Positions 7,232 through 14,605 of a stretch of DNA of 14,845 bases are shown here, in pieces (within the stretch, counting starts at the first letter, position 1; the number at the start of each line of letters is the position of its first letter). The position numbers were made by a program, and so were the translations under genes. The stretch comes from CAZMMV01 sp964637035 (GTDB taxonomy: Bacteria > Bacillota > Clostridia > Tissierellales > Tissierellaceae), in NCBI GenBank assembly GCA_964637035.1, contig CAZWTU010000039.1, positions 1 through 14,845 on the forward strand. Direction: 5' to 3'. The notes beneath the pieces are model-generated. The model was not told the origin of the DNA. It ran no database searches and saw only the letters and a list, made by a program, of their open reading frames with translations.

Positions 7232-10200
7232 TTAATCTTCATCATCTTCTTCTAATATAAATCCTGTAGGTATATCTCCACCTACTCTTACTATTCCTTC
7301 TTTCACTGTTTCATCATCTGATAATAAACCATCTTGATCCAAATTCTCTCCTGTAATGTCTAAATCTGCTAATTCATCATCATCAGCATCTCTAATTGCT
7401 AATTCTTCTTTTTCTTCACTTAATATTTTCATATCTAATGCCAAACTTTGAAGTTCCTTTATTAATACTTTAAATGATTCTGGTATTCCAGGTTCTGGTA
7501 TGTTTTCTCCCTTGACTATGGCCTCATAGGTCTTTACTCTACCTACAATATCATCGGATTTTACAGTTAAGATTTCTTGTAAAGTATGTGCAGCACCATA
7601 AGCTTTTAATGCCCATACCTCCATCTCCCCAAATCTTTGTCCTCCAAATTGGGCTTTACCTCCCAATGGTTGTTGAGTAACCAAAGAATATGGTCCCGTA
7701 GACCTAGCATGAATCTTATCATCAACAAGGTGATGAAGTTTTAGCATATACATATATCCTACAGTTACAGGACTATTAAACTCTTCCCCTGTCCTACCAT
7801 CCCTTAAATAAATTTTACCATTTTCAGGATATCCTGCTTGTTTTAAAGCATCTATAATATCATCTTCATTTGCTCCATCAAATACCGGAGTAGCAACATG
7901 CCAACCTAATTTCTTAGCAGCTAAACCTAGATGAACCTCTAAAACCTGACCAAGATTCATACGTGAAGGAACTCCTAAAGGATTTAAAACAATTTGTATG
8001 GGAGTGCCATCTGGTAAATAAGGCATATCTTCTTCTGGTAATATCATAGATACTACCCCCTTATTTCCATGACGCCCGCACATTTTATCTCCAACATTTA
8101 TCTTTCTTTTTGTAGCTATATAAACTCTTATCATTTGATTTACTCCAGGTGGTAATTCATCGCCGTTATCCCTGGAAAAAATCTTCACATCTACTACTAT
8201 ACCAACTTCACCATGAGGAACCCTAAGTGATGTATCTCTTACTTCTCTAGCTTTTTCACCAAAAATAGCTCGCAGGAGCCTTTCTTCCGCCGTAAGTTCA
8301 GTTTCTCCCTTAGGGGTAACTTTACCAACTAAAATGTCTCCGGCCTTAACCTCTGCACCTATTCTTATAATTCCTCTTTCATCTAACTCCTTAAGCATAT
8401 CGTCTCCGACATTTGGTATATCTCTAGTTATTTCTTCTGGCCCTAATTTTGTATCCCTAGCATCCGACTCATATTCTTCAATATGGACAGATGTTAATGT
8501 ATCGTCCACAACAAGGGATTCATTTATCAAAATAGCGTCTTCAAAGTTGTACCCTTCCCAAGTCATAAAGGCTATTAGGATGTTTTTACCTAAAGCTATT
8601 TCCCCAAGATTTGTACTAGGTCCATCAGCTATTATTTCATCTCGTTCTACTCTTTCGCCTTTAGTCACTATTGGCTTTTGATTTATAGTAGTTCCTTGAT
8701 TGGAACGCTTAAATTTCAGCATTTTATATTTTTCTAATTGATTATCTTCATCTCTTCTAATAATTATTTCATCAGAAGAAACCTTTTCAATTACTCCTGA
8801 ACTCTTAGACACAACTACTGCACCCGAGTCCTTAGCAGCCTTATATTCAATTCCGGTTCCTATTATAGGAGATTCCGTTTCAATTAAAGGCACAGCTTGT
8901 CTCTGCATATTAGCTCCCATTAATGCCCTGTTGGCATCATCGTTTTCCAAAAATGGAATCATGGCAGTTCCTACACTAACAATCTGCTTAGGGGAAACAT
9001 CCATAAAATCAATTTCTCCACTAGGAAAAATATCTACTACTCCATTTTTACCCCTAGCGATAACCCTAGAATTCACAAATGTCCCATCTGACGTTAATTT
9101 TTCATTTGATTGAGCAATAATAAACTCATCTTCAACATCTGCTGTAAGATATTGGATTTCACCCGTAGTTCTTCCTGTTCCTTTTTCTACCTTACGATAA
9201 GGTGCTTCTATAAATCCATATTCATTGATTCTTGCATATGTTGTCAAAGATGTTATCAATCCAATATTGGGTCCCTCTGGGGTCTCAATAGGACACATTC
9301 TTCCATAATGAGAATGATGGACATCCCTAACTTCAAAACCAGCTCTATCACGACTAAGCCCACCTGGTCCTAAAGCTGACATTCTTCTTTTGTTAGTTAA
9401 CTCCGCTAATGGATTAGTTTGATCCATAAATTGGGATAATTGACTGCTTCCAAAAAATTCTTTTATAGAAGCAACAACTGGTCTTATGTTTATAAGATCT
9501 TGTGGTGTTGCAACATCAACATCTTGTATGGTCATTCTTTCCCTAACTACTCTTTCCATCCTAGATAAACCAATTCTAAATTGATTTTGCAATAGTTCTC
9601 CGACAGATCTAAGTCTTCTGTTTCCTAGGTGATCAATGTCATCAACATGACCTATGCCATCAAATAGATTAAATTCGTAGCTTACAGTAGCAATTATATC
9701 ATCGGGCGTAATATGCTTCGGTGATAATTCCCTATTTCTTTCCTGTATCACTTGTTTTAACTCTTCAATATCTTCATAAGTATCTATTAATTCTTTCATT
9801 AAAGGATAATATACTTTTTCCTTAAGTCCGAATTCTGCTAAAGAAAAAGGTAAGTTAAATGCTTCAGGAGAAACAAAGTTATTGCCTAAAACTCTTATCT
9901 TTCTTCCATCCTCTAGTAATACATCTACCTTATTTATACCACTATTTTCTATTTCAATAGCCTTTTCCCTACTGATTAATTCTCCTTCTGCAACTAAAAT
10001 CTCCCCTGTTTCATAATCCTGAACATCATTTCCAGCCTTCCTACCTTGTATCCTATTGTGTAGAGCAAGTTTTTTGTTAAATTTATATCTTCCTACTTTA
10101 GCTAAATCATATCTTCTAGGGTCAAAAAATAAACTTTCCCAAAGACTTCTTGCACTATCTACTGTAGGAGGTTCTCCAGGCCTAAGCCTCTTGTATATCT

Positions 10201-10900
10201 CAAGTAACGCTTCTTCCTCGTTGGTAGTGTTATCTTTAGCCAATGTGTTCAGCACTTGTTCCGTTTCCCCTAATGCTTCAATGATATCTGAATCACTTTC
10301 GACTTTTAGGGCCCTTAGCAATATTGTTATGGGTATTTTCCTTGTCCTGTCTACCCTTACATACACAATATCCTTTGAATCTGATTCGTATTCCAACCAA
10401 GTACCCCTATTGGGAATTACTGTTGAAGAATACAATCTTTTTCCAGTCTTGTCTATCCCTTCTACATAATAAATCCCAGGAGATCTTACTAACTGACTTA
10501 CAACTACTCTTTCTGCCCCATTAATAATAAAAGTACCTTTTACCGTCATTAAAGGCAAATCCCCCATAAACACTTCTTGCTCTTTTACCTCTCCGGTTTC
10601 TTTGTTTATAAGTCTTACTTTAACCTTTAGTGGTGCTGAAAAATTTACATCTCTTTCCCTAGCTTGATCTTCTGTATATTTTATATCTTCCTCAATATGA
10701 TAATCGATAACTTCTAAGATCAAGTTTCCAGTATAATCTTGTATTGGAGAAATATCCTCAAACACCTCTTTCAGCCCCTCATTTAGAAACCAATCATAAG
10801 AAGACTGTTGTACCTCAATTAAATCTGGTAAATCTAATACTTCATCAATGCGTGAATAGCTCATTCTAACGCGTTTTCCATAAGTTACAGGATGTACCAT
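7232..10900 (-). CDS. rpoB: DNA-directed RNA polymerase subunit beta
   Basis: Beta is the second large catalytic subunit of RNA polymerase and the target of rifamycins. The product is 1222 aa, normal for Firmicutes, and ends in an acidic tail (LEEDDED). The start ATG at 10898-10900 has AAGGGGTG eight bases upstream; the N-terminus YSRIDEVLDLPDLIEVQ matches the family. The rifampicin region is easily aligned (SSQLSQFMDQ, then KRRMSALGPGGLSRDRAGFE). Residue 503, codon AAC at 9392-9394, is Asn where most bacteria have His (E. coli 526). Other conserved regions include IGLITSL, the GEKAREVRD segment and MCGRHGNKGVVS. It has its own promoter and leader, after a terminator behind rplL, and is followed by rpoC. 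Confidence 0.98.
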   Translation of the reverse strand: MVHPVTYGKRVRMSYSRIDEVLDLPDLIEVQQSSYDWFLNEGLKEVFEDISPIQDYTGNLILEVIDYHIEEDIKYTEDQARERDVNFSAPLKVKVRLINKETGEVKEQEVFMGDLPLMTVKGTFIINGAERVVVSQLVRSPGIYYVEGIDKTGKRLYSSTVIPNRGTWLEYESDSKDIVYVRVDRTRKIPITILLRALKVESDSDIIEALGETEQVLNTLAKDNTTNEEEALLEIYKRLRPGEPPTVDSARSLWESLFFDPRRYDLAKVGRYKFNKKLALHNRIQGRKAGNDVQDYETGEILVAEGELISREKAIEIENSGINKVDVLLEDGRKIRVLGNNFVSPEAFNLPFSLAEFGLKEKVYYPLMKELIDTYEDIEELKQVIQERNRELSPKHITPDDIIATVSYEFNLFDGIGHVDDIDHLGNRRLRSVGELLQNQFRIGLSRMERVVRERMTIQDVDVATPQDLINIRPVVASIKEFFGSSQLSQFMDQTNPLAELTNKRRMSALGPGGLSRDRAGFEVRDVHHSHYGRMCPIETPEGPNIGLITSLTTYARINEYGFIEAPYRKVEKGTGRTTGEIQYLTADVEDEFIIAQSNEKLTSDGTFVNSRVIARGKNGVVDIFPSGEIDFMDVSPKQIVSVGTAMIPFLENDDANRALMGANMQRQAVPLIETESPIIGTGIEYKAAKDSGAVVVSKSSGVIEKVSSDEIIIRRDEDNQLEKYKMLKFKRSNQGTTINQKPIVTKGERVERDEIIADGPSTNLGEIALGKNILIAFMTWEGYNFEDAILINESLVVDDTLTSVHIEEYESDARDTKLGPEEITRDIPNVGDDMLKELDERGIIRIGAEVKAGDILVGKVTPKGETELTAEERLLRAIFGEKAREVRDTSLRVPHGEVGIVVDVKIFSRDNGDELPPGVNQMIRVYIATKRKINVGDKMCGRHGNKGVVSMILPEEDMPYLPDGTPIQIVLNPLGVPSRMNLGQVLEVHLGLAAKKLGWHVATPVFDGANEDDIIDALKQAGYPENGKIYLRDGRTGEEFNSPVTVGYMYMLKLHHLVDDKIHARSTGPYSLVTQQPLGGKAQFGGQRFGEMEVWALKAYGAAHTLQEILTVKSDDIVGRVKTYEAIVKGENIPEPGIPESFKVLIKELQSLALDMKILSEEKEELAIRDADDDELADLDITGENLDQDGLLSDDETVKEGIVRVGGDIPTGFILEEDDED

Positions 10901-11040
10901 TTAAAATTCACCCCTTATTAAACTAAAATATCCAAAAGCAAAAATACTTTTGGTAAAACTATTTAATACAAATATATTATAATATTGCCAACAAAGTAAA
11001 ATATTATACAATCTGGCAATAATTTTTCTTATTACGCATT
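10901..11040 (-). promoter_or_regulatory. rpoB 5' leader with competing stem-loops
   Basis: If transcription starts near 11039, the rpoB leader is about 139 nt. It can form TATTGCCA/TGGCAATA (11021-11014 with 10990-10983, 23-nt loop) or TATAATATT/AATATTATA (11008-11000 with 10986-10978). The two share 10983-10986, so they exclude each other, at least in part. A third stem-loop (10953-10932) has nine pairs, one of them a G-U, and a TTTT loop, and ends 31 nt before the start codon. No stem has a clear T-run. The pairings are visible; regulation is inferred, and AT-rich sequence makes chance pairing more likely. Confidence 0.4.
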
Positions 11041-11045
11041 TAAAT

Positions 11046-11074
11046 ATGTTATCACAACACAAATTGTATGTCAA
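11046..11074 (-). promoter_or_regulatory. Sigma-A-type promoter of rpoBC
   Basis: A perfect -35 box TTGACA (11074-11069) is followed by a 17-bp spacer and -10 TAACAT (11051-11046), preceded by TGA as in extended -10 promoters. The predicted start is near 11039. It lies just after the rplL terminator, so rpoBC can be made both by read-through and from this site. Confidence 0.8.
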
Positions 11075-11096
11075 GCTCCTTCTGCTGTTTTTAACA

Positions 11097-11130
11097 AATA
11101 AAAAAAAGCTCTCTTAAATGAAAGCTTTTT
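11097..11130 (-). terminator. Intrinsic terminator after rplL
   Basis: On the minus strand AAAAAGCTTTC (11130-11120) pairs with GAGAGCTTTTT (11113-11103), with one G-U pair and a 6-nt loop, and the 3' arm runs into eight T residues. It lies 12 nt after the rplL stop codon. It likely lowers transcription from rplJL into rpoBC, keeping L7/L12 (four or more per ribosome) in excess of polymerase subunits. Complete stopping is not implied. Confidence 0.85.
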
Positions 11131-11142
11131 ATTTTTATAAAA

Positions 11143-11529
11143 TTATTTTACTTCTACTTCTGCTCCTACTTCTTCTAATTTAGCTTTTATTTCTTCTGCT
11201 TCGTCTTTTGAAACTCCTTCTTTAACTGCCTTTGGAGCACTATCTACTACTTCTTTAGCTTCTTTTAATCCTAATCCAGTTAATTCTCTAACTGCTTTAA
11301 TAACTTTAATCTTTTGGCTACCTGCACCAGTTAAAACTACATCAAATTCTGTTTGTTCAGATTCTGCTGCTGCATCTCCACCTGCTGCTGGTCCTGCTGC
11401 TGCTACTGCTACTGGAGCTGCTGCACTTACTCCAAACTCTTCCTCTAATTCCTTTACTAACTCTGATAATTCTAAAACAGTTAAGTTTTTAACTTCTTCA
11501 ATTAAATTTAATACTTTTTCACTTGCCAT
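11143..11529 (-). CDS. rplL: 50S ribosomal protein L7/L12
   Basis: L7/L12 forms the flexible stalk of the 50S subunit that recruits and stimulates translation GTPases; several dimers bind to the L10 tail. The 128-aa protein shows an N-terminal dimerisation domain (about 1-35), an Ala/Gly-rich hinge (about 35-55) and the C-terminal factor-binding domain starting at TEFDVVL with KIKVIKAVRELTGLGLKEAKEVVD. The ATG at 11527-11529 has GGAGGG nine bases upstream. It follows rplJ by 31 nt and is followed by a terminator. Length and sequence are typical. Confidence 0.98.
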   Translation of the reverse strand: MASEKVLNLIEEVKNLTVLELSELVKELEEEFGVSAAAPVAVAAAGPAAGGDAAAESEQTEFDVVLTGAGSQKIKVIKAVRELTGLGLKEAKEVVDSAPKAVKEGVSKDEAEEIKAKLEEVGAEVEVK

Positions 11530-11560
11530 TTTATATATCCCTCCGTATTATACTTTTTTA

Positions 11561-12097
11561 TTATGCTTCCTGTGTCTGTTTTTGTTCTGCAATTGCGTTT
11601 AAAGCTACTACTAATCCTTTCATCGTACCATTAAGAACATTTGCAAATCCTTGAATTGGTGCGTTGAATCCTCCAAGTACCTTTGCAATAAGCACCTCTC
11701 TTGGTGGTAAGCTTGCCAAATCCTTTATAGCATCTATATCGATTATTTTACCATCAACAATACCTGCTTTAATTTCCAAGTTTTTATTTTTCTTGGCAAA
11801 TTCAGATGTGATCTTGGCAGCACTAATCGGATCATCATATCCAAAAGCAATTCCATTTGGTCCTTTTAAATGCTCATTAAATTCTTCAAAACCAGAATCT
11901 TTAAAAGCAAATCTCATCATAGTGTTTTTGTAAACCTTATACTCAACATTAGCTTCTCTGTATTTACTTCTTAACTCGGTAAGTTCCTCTACATTAAGCC
12001 CTCTATAATCAACTAATACCACAGACTCTGCTTTTTTAATTTTTTCTTTGATTTCATCTACATTTTGACTTTTAGCTTTAAGGGTTTTTTCCCTCAC
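11561..12097 (-). CDS. rplJ: 50S ribosomal protein L10
   Basis: L10 anchors the L7/L12 stalk to 23S rRNA beside L11. The protein is 178 aa from the GTG at 12095-12097, reading MREKTLKAKSQNVDEIKEKI, with the characteristic SVVLVDYRGLNVEELTELR core and a C-terminal helix for L12 binding (after VLGGFNAPIQGFANVLNG). GGAGGTG ends six bases before this GTG. The open frame continues 16 codons upstream through the attenuator stem; that part is not L10-like and is rejected. The upstream leader is the L10 autoregulatory RNA (separate entry), so expression should be controlled by L10 or the L10-L12 complex. Confidence 0.97.
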   Translation of the reverse strand: MREKTLKAKSQNVDEIKEKIKKAESVVLVDYRGLNVEELTELRSKYREANVEYKVYKNTMMRFAFKDSGFEEFNEHLKGPNGIAFGYDDPISAAKITSEFAKKNKNLEIKAGIVDGKIIDIDAIKDLASLPPREVLIAKVLGGFNAPIQGFANVLNGTMKGLVVALNAIAEQKQTQEA

Positions 12098-12248
12098 ATA
12101 ATTCACCTCCAGATTGAAAAAAATTAAAGGTCTCTCCGTAGACACGGAGAGACCCTAATTTTTATATTACAAATCAGATTTATCTCAACCTCGGTAGGAA
12201 ATTAAACTCGAAAGTACCTACTGTCTACGGCGAATATTCAATTAACAA
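12098..12248 (-). ncRNA. Ribosomal protein L10 leader RNA
   Basis: This matches the known L10 leader of Firmicutes in position and features. GTAGG (12221-12217) pairs with CCTAC (12198-12194), followed by CGAGGTT, forming the L10-binding domain. Just before it, CCGTAGACA (12230-12222) is exactly complementary to TGTCTACGG (12144-12136) in the attenuator stem. Pairing of these two would be the antiterminator. When L10 binds the leader, the terminator hairpin should form instead. The mechanism is established in B. subtilis; its use here is inferred from conserved elements. Confidence 0.9.
12117..12154 (-). terminator. L10-leader attenuator terminator
   Basis: GGTCTCTCCGT (12154-12144) pairs perfectly over 11 bp with ACGGAGAGACC (12139-12129), 4-nt loop, followed by TTTAATTTTTTT. 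It lies about 20 nt before the rplJ start and is a strong intrinsic terminator. Half of it is also complementary to the 5' part of the leader, so it is a conditional terminator. Confidence 0.92.
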
Positions 12249-12252
12249 TCAA

Positions 12253-12281
12253 ATTGTATCAGTTATAATTTCTTTTGTCAA
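12253..12281 (-). promoter_or_regulatory. Sigma-A-type promoter of rplJL
   Basis: Perfect -35 TTGACA (12281-12276), a 17-bp spacer and -10 TACAAT (12258-12253), with TGA before the -10. It begins four bases after the rplA stop codon (TAG, 12286-12288). The predicted start is near 12246-12249, giving the L10 leader a length of about 150 nt. Confidence 0.9.
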
Positions 12282-12285
12282 TAGA

Positions 12286-12984
12286 CTATCCTATTAATTT
12301 TTGTCCATTAATTTTGATTCCTGGACCCATAGTGCTAGAAATAGTAACACTTCTTAAGTATCTACCCTTAGCTGCTGCAGGTCTTGCTTTTATTATTGCA
12401 TCCATAATTGTAGTAAAATTATCTTTTAATTTTTCACTACCAAAGGAAATTTTCCCTATAGGTACATTTATAATACTTGCCTTGTCAACTCTATATTCTA
12501 CCTTACCAGCTTTGATTTCTTCTACTGCTTCTTTTACATCAAAAGTTACAGTTCCTGATTTAGGATTTGGCATTAAACCTTTTGGTCCAAGTACCCTACC
12601 TATTCTACCTACTACACTCATCATATCTGGAGTTGCTACAACAATATCAAAGTCAAACCAGTTTTCGCCTTGAATTTTTGCAACTAATTCTTCCCCACCC
12701 ACATATTCAGCTCCTGCTGCCTCAGCTTCTGCTGCTTTTTCGCCTTTAGCGAAAACCAGAACAGTTACTTCTCTACCTGTACCATGTGGTAAAACTACAG
12801 CACCCCTTACTTGTTGATCTGCGTGCTTAGGATCTACCCCAAGTCTTACTGACAAGTCTACAGTCTCATCAAAGTTAGCCTTTGCTGTTTCTTGTAACAA
12901 TTCAATAGATTCATCTAAGTCATAAAGCTTAGTTCTATCAACTAATTTAAAACTATCTTGATACTTCTTACCTTTTTTATCCAT
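12286..12984 (-). CDS. rplA: 50S ribosomal protein L1
   Basis: L1 forms the mobile stalk at the E site of the 50S subunit and moves with departing tRNA; in many bacteria it also represses its own operon. The 232-aa protein has the family start (KKGKKYQDSFKLVD) and the conserved VVATPDMMSVVGRIGRVLGPKGLMPNPKSGTV region, ending with TMGPGIKIN. I split that motif only for naming; it is continuous. The ATG at 12982-12984 has GAGGAGG seven bases upstream. Directly against this ribosome binding site is a stem-loop resembling the L1 site on 23S rRNA. It follows rplK by 48 nt; its end lies against the rplJ promoter. Confidence 0.98.
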   Translation of the reverse strand: MDKKGKKYQDSFKLVDRTKLYDLDESIELLQETAKANFDETVDLSVRLGVDPKHADQQVRGAVVLPHGTGREVTVLVFAKGEKAAEAEAAGAEYVGGEELVAKIQGENWFDFDIVVATPDMMSVVGRIGRVLGPKGLMPNPKSGTVTFDVKEAVEEIKAGKVEYRVDKASIINVPIGKISFGSEKLKDNFTTIMDAIIKARPAAAKGRYLRSVTISSTMGPGIKINGQKLIG

Positions 12985-12998
12985 ATCTCTGCCTCCTC

Positions 12999-13024
12999 GT
13001 GGTTATAACGGAAAATCCTCCCAC
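12999..13024 (-). promoter_or_regulatory. Candidate L1-binding RNA site before rplA
   Basis: The 26-nt element starts GTGGGAGG (13024-13017) and ends ATAACCAC (13006-12999). GTGG pairs with CCAC, and GGA with TCC inside, leaving an asymmetric internal loop. This copies the L1 site of 23S rRNA helices 76-77, where GGUGGGAGGC faces UUGAAAUACCACC. The last base touches the rplA ribosome binding site, so bound L1 would block translation. A sister copy precedes rplK. Confidence 0.7.
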
Positions 13025-13032
13025 AAATTTCT

Positions 13033-13458
13033 TTATTCTTCTACTGTAACTCCCATACTTCTTGCAGTGCCTGCAACCATTCTCATTGCAGATTCTACTG
13101 AAGAAGCATTTAGATCTGGCATTTTAATTTCAGCAATTTCTCTTATCTGTGCTTTATTAATCTTACCAACTTTATTTTCATGCGGTTCACCTGAAGCCTT
13201 TTCAATTCCAGCAGCTTTCTTAATCAATATTGAAGCTGGCGGTGTCTTTGTTATAAAGGAAAAAGACCTATCTTGATATACAGTCAAGACAACTGGTATA
13301 ATCATTCCTGCTTGATCTGCAGTTTTTGCATTAAACTCCTTTGTAAATTGCATTATATTTACTCCATGAGGTCCTAACGCAGTTCCTACAGGTGGTGCTG
13401 GTGTAGCTTTTCCAGCAGGTATTTGTAATTTAACTATAGCTATAACTTTTTTAGCCAT
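13033..13458 (-). CDS. rplK: 50S ribosomal protein L11
   Basis: L11 binds the GTPase-associated region of 23S rRNA and is needed for factor function and the stringent response through RelA-type enzymes. From the ATG at 13456-13458 the protein is 141 aa and starts AKKVIAIVKLQIPAGKATP. The N-terminal proline-rich segment that forms the thiostrepton contact (QIPAGKATPAPPVGTALG) is intact. GAGGAGGTGG lies just upstream. The frame is open for 17 more codons to a GTG at 13507-13509, but that GTG is part of the L1-site stem-loop and the extension contains the ribosome binding site, so it is not used. It is followed by rplA with a 48-nt spacer. Confidence 0.98.
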   Translation of the reverse strand: MAKKVIAIVKLQIPAGKATPAPPVGTALGPHGVNIMQFTKEFNAKTADQAGMIIPVVLTVYQDRSFSFITKTPPASILIKKAAGIEKASGEPHENKVGKINKAQIREIAEIKMPDLNASSVESAMRMVAGTARSMGVTVEE

Positions 13459-13483
13459 TAACTTCCACCTCCTCATAAACTTT

Positions 13484-13509
13484 GTGGTTTGTCGGTATAA
13501 CCCTCCCAC
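13484..13509 (-). promoter_or_regulatory. Candidate L1-binding RNA site before rplK
   Basis: This 26-nt element has the same length and ends as the one before rplA: it starts GTGGGAGG (13509-13502) and ends AAACCAC (13490-13484). GTGG pairs with CCAC; inside, GGT pairs with ACC, where the other copy has GGA with TCC, a compensated change. It ends nine bases before the rplK ribosome binding site. Mimicry of the 23S L1 site is inferred from the GUGGGAGG...ACCAC pattern. Confidence 0.7.
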
Positions 13510-13550
13510 TTAACTTATATATATTTAAAAAGCAATTAGCTTTAAAAAAA

Positions 13551-14096
13551 CTATATTTTTTCAACTTGTTCAAAATCCAGTTCTATAAGAGTATCTCTAC
13601 CAAACATTGAAATAAAAACTTTTACTTTTCTTTTTTCTAAATTCAAACTATCCACTGTACCCATGAAGTTTTCAAAAGGTCCAGAAATAACCTTTACTCC
13701 ATCCTTAACTTTAAGGTCTACTAATGGTAATACTGTATCCTTTACACCTAAATCTTTAACTTCTGCTTCTGATAAAGGAACCGGTTTTGATCCCGGCCCA
13801 ACAAATCCAGTAACTCCCCTAGTATTCCTAACTAAGTACCAGGATTCGTCGTTTATAATCATTTTAATAAGAACATATCCAGGAAAGAGCTTTCTTTCTT
13901 TAACTGTCTTTTTCCCATCTTTATTGTCTATATACTCTTCTGTAGGTACTGCTACCTCAAAGATGTCATCAATGTTACCTCTGTTCTCTACCATCTTTTC
14001 AATATTAGCTCTAACCTTGTTTTCATGACCCGAATAAGTATGGACTACGTACCAATTTGCATCCATAGCCCTTTCTTCCCTACTTTTTTCCGCCAT
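13551..14096 (-). CDS. nusG: Transcription elongation/termination factor NusG
   Basis: NusG binds the RNA polymerase clamp, controls pausing and termination, and links transcription to translation. The sequence shows an NGN domain from WYVVHTYSGHENKV to FPGYVLIKMIINDESWYLVRNTRGVTGFVG, then a KOW domain (VKVISGPFENFMGTVDSLN) and a C-terminal end at VEKI. From the ATG at 14094-14096 it is 181 aa. That ATG is poorly placed: the GGGAGGG sequence lies about 22-24 bases upstream, with a possible GGAC/GTCC hairpin between. A second ATG at 14064-14066 has AGGGA ten bases upstream and would give 171 aa starting MDANWYVVHT. Both are plausible; the function is not in doubt. It follows secE by 37 nt. Confidence 0.96.
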   Translation of the reverse strand: MAEKSREERAMDANWYVVHTYSGHENKVRANIEKMVENRGNIDDIFEVAVPTEEYIDNKDGKKTVKERKLFPGYVLIKMIINDESWYLVRNTRGVTGFVGPGSKPVPLSEAEVKDLGVKDTVLPLVDLKVKDGVKVISGPFENFMGTVDSLNLEKRKVKVFISMFGRDTLIELDFEQVEKI

Positions 14097-14133
14097 ATGA
14101 TTGGGGACTCTTGGTCCTTCCCTCCCTTTTTTG

Positions 14134-14340
14134 TTACTTAATTATGAAACTTAAACCTCCAGTTATTAGGATGTCTAAAACCCATACAATTAAAGCTACA
14201 AATGCACTAAGTGCAACTACTACAGCTGTGTAATTAAGCAACTCTTTTTTACTAGGCCAAATAACTTTCCTCATTTCGGCTTTAACACCCTTGAAGTAAG
14301 TGCCCATTTTAGATTTTTTTACATTTGTTGGTGATGCCAT
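14134..14340 (-). CDS. secE: Preprotein translocase subunit SecE
   Basis: SecE clamps SecY in the membrane protein-conducting channel. The product is 68 aa from the ATG at 14338-14340, the short single-membrane-span form typical of Gram-positive bacteria. The conserved amphipathic segment (FKGVKAEMRKVIWPSKKELL, about 16-35) is followed by one membrane span (about 38-60). The frame is open three codons further to a GTG at 14347-14349, but the AAGGA sequence would be only one base from that GTG, whereas it is ten bases from the ATG, so I use the ATG. It sits between rpmG (30 nt) and nusG (37 nt), the usual arrangement. Confidence 0.95.
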   Translation of the reverse strand: MASPTNVKKSKMGTYFKGVKAEMRKVIWPSKKELLNYTAVVVALSAFVALIVWVLDILITGGLSFIIK

Positions 14341-14370
14341 ATTACTCACTTCCTTACATAATTATAGTAT

Positions 14371-14520
14371 TTATTTTGTTTCCTTATGAGCAGTATGAGT
14401 TTTACAAAATTTGCAAAATTTATTAAGTTCAATTCTTTCTGTGTTGTTTTTTTTGTTTTTAGAAGAAATATAATTTCTCTGTTTACACTCTGTACACGCT
14501 AAAGTAACCCTAGCTCTCAA
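14371..14520 (-). CDS. rpmG: 50S ribosomal protein L33, zinc-binding form
   Basis: This 49-aa gene is short and starts with TTG (14518-14520), so it is easily missed. It reads MRARVTLACTECKQRNYISS and continues to the TAA at 14371-14373. C9-x-x-C12 (CTEC) and C36-x-x-C39 (CKFC) form the zinc ribbon of the C+ form of L33, which sits near the E site of the 50S subunit. AGGAGGTG lies six bases before the TTG. It is the first gene after the promoter at 14606-14634 and precedes secE by 30 nt, the usual rpmG-secE-nusG order. Firmicutes often carry a second, cysteine-free L33 elsewhere, which cannot be judged here. Confidence 0.95.
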   Translation of the reverse strand: MRARVTLACTECKQRNYISSKNKKNNTERIELNKFCKFCKTHTAHKETK

Positions 14521-14605
14521 TCCGAACACCTCCTACTAATATAGCATATATATAATATATATATCTTCAGGCACAATTACCCATATTTTTTAATCTTACC
14601 TATAT

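Noticed and set aside
13459..13509. Longer rplK reading from a GTG
   Set aside because: The GTG is the first part of the L1-site stem-loop and the extension contains the ribosome binding site of the true start.
13529..13543. Small stem AAAGC/GCTTT with a few T residues between nusG and rplK
   Set aside because: Only five base pairs, mostly A-T, and a short T-run; too weak to call a terminator.
14535..14571. Alternating AT run (TATATATA) in the rpmG leader
   Set aside because: Low-complexity AT sequence in a low-GC genome; no unit repeat or conserved fold that I could support.
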